A stretch of 10,272 bases of DNA, from contig JAJPDY010000023.1 of assembly GCA_023252395.1 (NCBI GenBank), positions 1 to 10,272 on the forward strand, given 5' to 3'. This stretch comes from Nitrososphaera sp. (lineage in GTDB: Archaea > Thermoproteota > Nitrososphaeria > Nitrososphaerales > Nitrososphaeraceae). Positions 5,986-10,272 of this stretch are shown here, piece by piece; within the stretch, counting starts at the first letter, position 1, and every line of letters starts with the position of its first letter. The notes under the pieces were generated by a model. That model did no database searches. It was not told where the DNA came from and worked only from the letters and a program-made list of their open reading frames with translations. The translations under genes were made by a program, and so were the position numbers.

Positions 5986-7422
5986 TTGGAAGTTGCCGCG
6001 CGGCCAAGAGCTGCAAAAAAAATTGCGATTGGCGTTGCCATAATTGCTGCTTTTGCAGCGCTGATATTCGCGGTGCCGCCGGCGCTCGGTAAGAACATCC
6101 ACCCCATGATCCTAGTCTCGGCGTTCATACTAGCCTCCATCTACGTGGCGCTCTCGTTTGAATTTCTCCACAGAAGCACAATTGCGCTCGCAGGCGCAAT
6201 ATCGATAATCATAGCGGCCCTTGCCTTTGGAAGCATCCAAGCCGAGGAGAGCTTTGAGTTCATCGTCGGTGCCATCGACTACAACACAATAGGGCTCTTG
6301 CTCGGCATGATGATAATAGTCGCCATACTTGCCGAGTCTGGAGTATTTCAGTGGGTCGGGATCAAGGCGAGCAAGGCAAGCAAGGGCAACCTGTGGAAGC
6401 TGATGGTCATCCTGTGCACGTTCACCGCGGTGACTTCGATGTTCATCGACAACGTCACGACCATCCTGCTGATGGTCCCAGTCACGGTAGCAGTTTTCAG
6501 GATCTTTAGGGTGTCGCCGATGCCCTTTATCCTTGCCCAAGCGCTTGCGTCAAACGTAGGTGGTGCTGCGACTCTCATAGGCGACCCTCCAAACATATTG
6601 ATTGGATCGGCCGCAGGCATTGACTTTAACGCGTTCATTATCCACCTAGGCCCGACTATCGCAATTTCGTTTGCCGCGTCGCTATTCTTGCTGAAATTCA
6701 TGTTCAGAAAAGATCTGAAGGCACAGGTCCAGAATCTGGAGGAGTTGATGAAAGAAGATGAAAGCTCGTACCTGAAAGACAAAGGCGTCTTGAAAAAATC
6801 GCTGGCAGTACTTCTTGGAGTTGTCGCGCTGTTTGTTGTGCATGGGTCGCTGCACATCGAGCCGTCAGTCATTGCCCTTGGAGGCGCGGGCGTGCTGCTT
6901 GCAATCACCAAGGCAAGCCCAGAAAAGGTGTTCCGCGAAGTGGACTGGCCGACCCTGATATTTTTCACAGGGCTTTTCATCATTGTCGGGGTTGCCGAAC
7001 ACGCGGGGATGATAGAAGTGTTGTCAAAGGCGGCACTTGGCGCGACTGGAGGCAACCCGTGGCTTGCGTTTGCGATGATAATATGGATGTCCGCCATTGC
7101 CAGCGCGTTCGTTGACAACATCCCGTTCACCGCCACCATGATACCGTTAGTGCACACTCTCAATGAAAGCGCGGGAATATCGGGTGCGTTTGGCGACCTC
7201 CACATCAGCCCGCTTTGGTGGGCCCTATCGCTTGGAGCCAACTTGGGCGGCAACGGCACGCTCATCGGCTCAAGCGCCGGCATCGTGGCAGCCGGCATAA
7301 GCGAAAAGCACGGACACCCGATAAGCTTCATCAGGTGGCTCAGGGTAGGCTTTCCATTCATGATAATTACAGTTGCGATAGGCACGATTATCCTTGCAAT
7401 AGACGTGTTTCTCCGGGTGTAA
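5986..7422 (+). CDS. ArsB/NhaD/SLC13-type ion permease
   Basis: This 478-residue integral membrane protein has roughly 12 spans and belongs to the ion transporter superfamily (ArsB, NhaD, P protein, SLC13). It shows the two inverted half-repeats of that fold. Half one has MFIDNVTTILLMVP (152-165) followed by ASNVGGAATLIGDPPNI (188-204). Half two has AFVDNIPFTATMIPLV (374-389) followed by GANLGGNGTLIGSSAGI (417-433). The GG.(A/G)TLIG stretches are the helix-hairpin substrate and sodium sites. A charged cytoplasmic loop around 240-268 joins the halves. The substrate could be arsenite, sodium/proton, a carboxylate or another anion; the sequence does not decide. The start is TTG at 5986: an in-frame TAG sits at 5980-5982, and a TATA box lies ~30 nt upstream. 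No arsenic regulator or ArsA is nearby. It lies 41 nt upstream of DHS, which has its own TATA-like sequence. Confidence 0.85.
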   Translation: MEVAARPRAAKKIAIGVAIIAAFAALIFAVPPALGKNIHPMILVSAFILASIYVALSFEFLHRSTIALAGAISIIIAALAFGSIQAEESFEFIVGAIDYNTIGLLLGMMIIVAILAESGVFQWVGIKASKASKGNLWKLMVILCTFTAVTSMFIDNVTTILLMVPVTVAVFRIFRVSPMPFILAQALASNVGGAATLIGDPPNILIGSAAGIDFNAFIIHLGPTIAISFAASLFLLKFMFRKDLKAQVQNLEELMKEDESSYLKDKGVLKKSLAVLLGVVALFVVHGSLHIEPSVIALGGAGVLLAITKASPEKVFREVDWPTLIFFTGLFIIVGVAEHAGMIEVLSKAALGATGGNPWLAFAMIIWMSAIASAFVDNIPFTATMIPLVHTLNESAGISGAFGDLHISPLWWALSLGANLGGNGTLIGSSAGIVAAGISEKHGHPISFIRWLRVGFPFMIITVAIGTIILAIDVFLRV

Positions 7423-7430
7423 TAGCAAGA

Positions 7431-7440
7431 CATTTTATAC
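7431..7440 (+). promoter_or_regulatory. TATA-like element of the deoxyhypusine synthase gene
   Basis: CATTTTATAC lies in the short spacer after the permease stop, centred ~28 nt before the ATG at 7464. This supports that ATG as a leaderless start over the in-frame ATG at 7452, which would be only ~17 nt away. A GGAG at 7457-7460 just before the ATG is too close to be a standard ribosome site. Confidence 0.4.
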
Positions 7441-7463
7441 TGCAAATCCAAATGCTGGAGCAT

Positions 7464-8435
7464 ATGGCCGGCAGGACAAAAAAGCAAAAGGGCGGCGACC
7501 TTTTGCGCGACGCGGTGAAAGATTATGCCATAAACGATGACGATGATGTCCAATCAATTTTCTCAAACATGGCAAACTCGGGCGGCTTTGAGTCGCGGAA
7601 CTTGGCCGACGGGGTAGACATACTGCGCAGGATGATTGACGAGAAGAACTGCACAAAGTTCCTGTCATTTGTCGGGGCGCTGATGTCGACAGGAGCAAGG
7701 GGCATCGTGCGCGACATGGTAAAGAACAAGATGTGCGACGTCATCATCACCACCTGCGGCGCGCTAGACCACGACATCGCAAGGTCGTACGACAAGTACT
7801 ACGCCGGCGATTTCCGCATGGACGACAGCATGCTACTGGGCAAGAACATCCACAGGCTCGGCAATGTGCTTGTTCCGATGGACAACTACGGCCCGCTCAT
7901 TGAAGAAAAGGTGCAGGCTTGTCTGAAGGATATGTACAAGGAAGGCAAGCGCCAGATAGCAACTTACGAACTGACCGATTACATTGGAAGCACGCTTGAC
8001 AAGTCGTCGTTTCTATACTGGGCCCACAAGAACAAGATTCCTGTCATTGTCCCCGGAATCGTGGACGGTGCAGTCGGGAGCCAGGTGTGGTTCTTTTACC
8101 AGCAGCACAAGGATTTCAAGATAGACATCTTGAAGGACGAGAGCAGGTTGTCAGATATCGTTTTTGAAGCGAAAAAATCCGGCGCATTCATGATAGGAGG
8201 AGGCATTTCAAAGCACCACACCCTCTGGTGGAACCAGTTCAGGGGTGGGATGGACTACGCAGTATACATCACCACTGCCCCTGAGTGGGACGGCAGCCTG
8301 AGTGGGGCGCTGGTCGCAGAAGCGATATCGTGGGGCAAGGTGACTACAAAGGCGCGACAGACCACCATCCACGGCGAAGCTACTACCCTCTTGCCCTTCA
8401 TTTACGCAGCGCTCGCAAAGGCAAGAAAAACGTAG
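7464..8435 (+). CDS. dys: Deoxyhypusine synthase (canonical archaeal/eukaryotic type)
   Basis: The protein has 323 residues. It performs the NAD-dependent first step of hypusine formation on translation factor aIF5A in the cytoplasm, transferring an aminobutyl group to a lysine. It tracks human DHS closely: TTCGALDHDIARSY (96-109, NAD region), GNVLVPMDNY (133-142), PVIVPGIVDGAVGSQ (193-207), GGGISKHH (245-252) with the active-site His, MDYAVYITTAPEWDGSLSGA (263-282), and AISWGKV (287-293) with the catalytic lysine (Lys292). All key residues seen in the family are present. I chose the start at 7464 from the TATA spacing; the frame stays open upstream, with an in-frame ATG at 7452. Next on the same strand is the ureohydrolase, after a 114-base spacer. 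In haloarchaea the DHS pathway has been shown to use agmatine followed by a ureohydrolase, which makes this neighbour suggestive. A second, divergent DHS paralogue lies at 309-1379. Confidence 0.92.
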   Translation: MAGRTKKQKGGDLLRDAVKDYAINDDDDVQSIFSNMANSGGFESRNLADGVDILRRMIDEKNCTKFLSFVGALMSTGARGIVRDMVKNKMCDVIITTCGALDHDIARSYDKYYAGDFRMDDSMLLGKNIHRLGNVLVPMDNYGPLIEEKVQACLKDMYKEGKRQIATYELTDYIGSTLDKSSFLYWAHKNKIPVIVPGIVDGAVGSQVWFFYQQHKDFKIDILKDESRLSDIVFEAKKSGAFMIGGGISKHHTLWWNQFRGGMDYAVYITTAPEWDGSLSGALVAEAISWGKVTTKARQTTIHGEATTLLPFIYAALAKARKT

Positions 8436-8502
8436 ATTACGCTTTTCCGTGCACGGGCGGCAAGCCGTTCGGCTGCCGAACCAGCCTCAAAACGTAGATT
8501 AC
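8427..8502. repeat. 14-base direct repeat flanking a GC-rich hairpin
   Basis: AAAACGTAGATTAC occurs at 8427-8440 and again at 8489-8502, a period of 62 bases. The first copy includes the DHS stop codon. Between them is a GC-rich stretch holding a strong potential hairpin at about 8459-8479 (CGGCAAGCC, then GTT, then CGGCTGCCG, with one bulged A). In reverse complement each repeat contains GTAATCTACG, a variant of the GTAAWCTACG motif found elsewhere. It may be a 3'-end structure of the DHS transcript, a double regulator site for the ureohydrolase promoter, or a small duplication. No T run follows the hairpin. Confidence 0.5.
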
Positions 8503-8506
8503 TTAG

Positions 8507-8548
8507 CAATATTTAAAATATACTTACTAATTAATTAAGAGGACCTCT
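8507..8548 (+). promoter_or_regulatory. Promoter and Shine-Dalgarno region of the ureohydrolase operon
   Basis: A TATA-like TATTTAAAATA lies at 8510-8520, 30-40 nt before the ATG at 8550. A Shine-Dalgarno-like GAGG (8539-8542) is seven bases before that ATG, unlike the leaderless genes nearby. The GAGG sits inside an 11-base palindrome, AGAGGACCTCT (8538-8548). A second ATG at 8556 is an alternative start. Confidence 0.45.
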
Positions 8549-8549
8549 A

Positions 8550-9665
8550 ATGGGGATGGAATTTTATGGTGACTCTTACAAGGGAAACGACGAGCCTATC
8601 TTTGTTGGCATACCGACATTTTTGAAGCTGCCATGGCTGCGGAGCCAAGCGGAGCTGAAAAAAGTAAAGCCGGATGTCGCAATAATAGGCGAGCCATTTG
8701 ACTTTGGAACTACAATACGCCCCGGCGCAAGGTACGGCCCAAGGGCTATCCGCGCGGCTTCAACGGTGCCCTCTCCGCCGTACGAGCACTTTAACATAGA
8801 GACTGGCGTCGACCCATTTGGAGTGTTTCGCACAGTCGACTATGGCGATGTCAACATATCTCCCGGCGACGTCGTGGAATCGCACAGGAGGATGACTGAC
8901 AAGGTCAAAGAGGTACTTGACATTGACGGCATCCCCGTAATGCTAGGAGGCGATCACTCTATCACGTTTGCAAACGTCAGGGCATTTGCCAAAAAGCACA
9001 AGAATATCGGCATGATCCATATTGACACGCATGCAGACTGCGCGCCGCAGGGCCTCTGCGGCTTCAAGTACGACCATGGCGCCCACATCCGCAGGATAAT
9101 GGAGCTTGGCTGCCTAAAGGGCAAGAACTACACGCTCATCGGCCCGCGCGGCTACTGGCCGGGCCCAGACCTGTACAAGTGGATGGCAGACCAGGACTTC
9201 CAGTGGTTCACCATGCTTGACGTGGAAGAGCTGGGAATTGACCAGATTGCAAAAGAAGCGGCAGACAGGGCAAACGACAACGTTGATGGCGTCTACATCA
9301 GCTGGGACATTGACACTTTTGATCCGGCTTATGCGCCGGGAACGGGCGAGCCGGAGCCAAACGGCCTGACTTCAAGGGAGGGCATGAGGCTCATGCGGTT
9401 GCTGTCGACCTCATTTGATCCGGACAAGTTCGCGTTTGACCTTGTAGAGGTTGCGCCAAACTATGACGTAAGCGACGTCAATTCGTACAACGGCGGCATA
9501 ACGTCGGGCCTTGCAAACAGGCTGATAGTCGAGCTCTTGGCAGGGCTTTCGCTCACAAAGAAGGGCCAGATGGAAGGCAAGCCAGTGAGGCCAAGGCAGT
9601 ACCGCGGCAAAGGTCACACGTACAGCTTTGGCGGGCCAAAAGCAAAGGTGCCAAGGCGCGGATGA
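8550..9665 (+). CDS. Ureohydrolase of the arginase/agmatinase superfamily
   Basis: This 371-residue cytoplasmic hydrolase should release urea (or ammonia plus urea) from a guanidino compound. All six bimetal ligands are present: GGDHS (His136), DTHAD (Asp159, His161, Asp163) and SWDIDTFDP (Asp253, Asp255). The N-terminal RPGARYGPRAIR (57-68) and YDHG (174-177) also match agmatinase-type enzymes. Odd points: DTHAD instead of the common DAHxD; GTGEPEPNG (264-272) where most have GTGTPEPGG; an IGPRGYWPGP loop (197-206); an extended N-terminus of ~40 residues; and a basic ~30-residue C-terminal tail. Substrate could be agmatine (or an agmatine-modified aIF5A intermediate, given DHS next door), guanidine, or another guanidino compound. 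Guanidine hydrolases are nickel-dependent members of this superfamily, which matters because a nickel permease follows. The stop overlaps the next start as ATGA, so translation is probably coupled. Confidence 0.88.
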   Translation: MGMEFYGDSYKGNDEPIFVGIPTFLKLPWLRSQAELKKVKPDVAIIGEPFDFGTTIRPGARYGPRAIRAASTVPSPPYEHFNIETGVDPFGVFRTVDYGDVNISPGDVVESHRRMTDKVKEVLDIDGIPVMLGGDHSITFANVRAFAKKHKNIGMIHIDTHADCAPQGLCGFKYDHGAHIRRIMELGCLKGKNYTLIGPRGYWPGPDLYKWMADQDFQWFTMLDVEELGIDQIAKEAADRANDNVDGVYISWDIDTFDPAYAPGTGEPEPNGLTSREGMRLMRLLSTSFDPDKFAFDLVEVAPNYDVSDVNSYNGGITSGLANRLIVELLAGLSLTKKGQMEGKPVRPRQYRGKGHTYSFGGPKAKVPRRG

Positions 9666-9871
9666 TCCAGATAAAGGCGACTGTAAGGGGCGAGCCAGAT
9701 GTTACGCCCTTTACCAAGATCTTTGACTATGGCAGCTCTGACGAAGAGATTTTTTTCAGCTCGTCTGCCATGATTAAAGAAAAGCTCCAGCGCGGCATGA
9801 AGATAAATGCAAACGAAGCGCTGATAATATACTGCGACTACGCGGTAGAGGCTATACGCGCAGGCGTGTAG
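9662..9871 (+). CDS. Urease gamma-subunit (UreA)-like protein, N-terminal part ending at in-frame TAG
   Basis: The 69 residues start at an ATG overlapping the ureohydrolase stop by four bases (ATGA). Residues ~28-68 resemble UreA: a helix (EEIFFSSSAMIKEKLQRG), then the RGxKLNxPEA-like GMKINANEAL (45-54), then a helix ending in EAIRAG (63-68), where UreA has 'LEGARDG'. The first ~27 residues are not UreA-like. The frame stops at TAG (9869-9871), right where UreA would continue, and the same frame past the TAG encodes the rest of the UreA pattern. If only this part is made, it is a truncated UreA-like protein. Urease gamma is a small structural subunit that helps build the nickel enzyme; here no urease alpha or beta is visible. 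Homology is judged by eye and is moderately secure. Confidence 0.65.
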   Translation: MIQIKATVRGEPDVTPFTKIFDYGSSDEEIFFSSSAMIKEKLQRGMKINANEALIIYCDYAVEAIRAGV

Positions 9872-10045
9872 GACAGTGGCATACAAGAAGGCGCTTCAAA
9901 AATTCTGTCAGCCAATATGGTGATGATAGGCGTGCCAGAAACCCTGCAAAATATCACATTTGAAGCAAGGATAGACACCATCCCTGCAAGAAAGATTATA
10001 ATCAAAGAGCCGATGCAGACAAGCGGCTACATGATGGCAGGCTGA
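9872..10045 (+). pseudogene. Remainder of the UreA-like gene after the in-frame TAG
   Basis: In the same frame as 9662-9871, after the TAG, there are 57 more codons to TGA at 10043-10045. They read DSGIQEGASKILSANMVMIG, then VPETLQNITFEARID and IIIKEP. MIGVPE matches the UreA hallmark 'VMxGVPE', ITFEARID matches 'IQVEATFPD', and the IIIKEP end corresponds to UreA's 'VTVHNPI'. Counting both halves, the protein would be 126 residues with one stop inside, against about 100 for UreA. The best independent start is ATG at 9917, giving a 42-residue peptide with no clear Shine-Dalgarno. Possible explanations are a recent nonsense mutation, a base error, stop read-through, or a split gene. Confidence 0.6.
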
Positions 10046-10057
10046 GGTGGCAAAAAA

Positions 10058-10272
10058 TTGATAGCAGAATCGTTCAACCACTTGATAGAGATGGTTTTTG
10101 CGCCGGTTGAAGGCAACATCAGTGCCACAACTCCGGCAGGACTTTTGCTCCTCGGGCTAGTCATCGGTCTTCGCCATTCGATGGAAGCTGACCATGTTGC
10201 AGCAGTATCTACCATAGTCGCAGGCAGCAACAAGAGCAAGTTCCGCGCGCCGATGCTTGGCGCACTGTGGGG
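10058..10272 (+). CDS. Nickel permease, UreH/NiCoT-type, 3'-truncated by window edge
   Basis: The start is TTG at 10058, 12 bases after the UreA-like TGA, with a GAGGTGG Shine-Dalgarno-like stretch at 10045-10051 (an in-frame ATG at 10091 is the alternative). The visible 71 residues hold a hydrophobic span (AGLLLLGLVIGL) leading into RHSMEADHVAAV, the HX4DH nickel-binding motif of NiCoT/HoxN and UreH transporters. The sequence around STIVAGSNKSKFRAPMLGAL resembles UreH, the urease-linked nickel permease, more than HoxN. It should import nickel across the cytoplasmic membrane. It is probably co-transcribed with the ureohydrolase and the UreA-like frame, which suggests that the operon supplies or uses a nickel enzyme. 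Cobalt transport cannot be excluded. Confidence 0.8.
   Translation, partial: MIAESFNHLIEMVFAPVEGNISATTPAGLLLLGLVIGLRHSMEADHVAAVSTIVAGSNKSKFRAPMLGALW

Noticed and set aside
5986..7422. Arsenic-resistance gene arsB
   Set aside because: The permease belongs to the wider superfamily, but no ArsR, ArsA or ArsC lies nearby and the substrate cannot be read from the motifs.
7215..7463. Upstream open extension of the DHS frame, back into the permease gene
   Set aside because: The frame is open but overlaps the well-supported permease in another frame. DHS similarity and TATA spacing place the start at 7464.
6348..7553. A - strand open frame of 401 codons
   Set aside because: It is antisense to the SLC13/ArsB-type permease, has a low-complexity Ser/Thr/Met composition and no domain.
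8427..8502. Direct repeats as phage or plasmid attachment sites
   Set aside because: There is no integrase or tRNA gene nearby and the repeats are only 62 bases apart, so no element is bounded by them.
9869..9871. TAG read as pyrrolysine
   Set aside because: Pyrrolysine use is known mainly from methanogens and some bacteria with pyl genes, none visible here; UreA does not need it. A mutation, error or ordinary read-through is simpler.

Overview
The window looks like chromosomal DNA of an ammonia-oxidising archaeon (Thaumarchaeota/Nitrososphaeria), most likely Nitrososphaera-like. The evidence is archaeal and internal. There is a canonical archaeal/eukaryotic-type deoxyhypusine synthase. Many starts (GTG and TTG included) sit about 26-30 nt downstream of a TATA-like box with no Shine-Dalgarno, which is the leaderless archaeal pattern. 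Coding DNA is moderately GC-rich and is separated by AT-rich spacers, and several small proteins have no recognisable family. The species assignment is inference. I see no rRNA, tRNA, CRISPR array, transposase or integrase.

Left part (1-3107). A partial unknown gene on the + strand ends two bases before the converging end of a deoxyhypusine synthase-like gene (DHSL, - strand). Upstream of DHSL on the - strand lie a winged-helix/SAM-methyltransferase fusion, a 55-residue single-span membrane protein at 2241-2408 and, past an AT-rich spacer, a 173-residue protein that seems to consist of three copies of a strand-helix-helix (ribbon-helix-helix-like) unit.

Middle (3150-7422). A sodium:solute symporter (SSS family) and an 84-residue unknown protein lie on the - strand. 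A spacer rich in perfect inverted repeats separates them from a + strand ParB-like protein with no ParA partner. An ArsB/NhaD/SLC13-type permease follows.

Right part (7464-10272). This is the most interesting region. The canonical deoxyhypusine synthase is followed by a ureohydrolase of the arginase/agmatinase superfamily with all six metal ligands. That gene overlaps by ATGA with a divergent urease gamma-subunit (UreA)-like reading frame, which carries an in-frame TAG in the middle. Thirteen bases further on begins a UreH/NiCoT-type nickel permease, cut by the window edge.

Two non-exclusive readings of the right part follow. (a) Archaeal hypusination by the agmatine route: DHS transfers an agmatine-derived group to aIF5A and a ureohydrolase removes urea. 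(b) A nickel-linked C-N hydrolase module, such as a guanidine- or agmatine-type hydrolase releasing urea or ammonia, with a urease-like small protein and nickel uptake. In an ammonia oxidiser, either way of liberating urea would feed nitrogen metabolism. A 10-base motif, GTAAWCTACG, recurs in three intergenic regions and may mark a shared regulator. Functions beyond family level are inferred.
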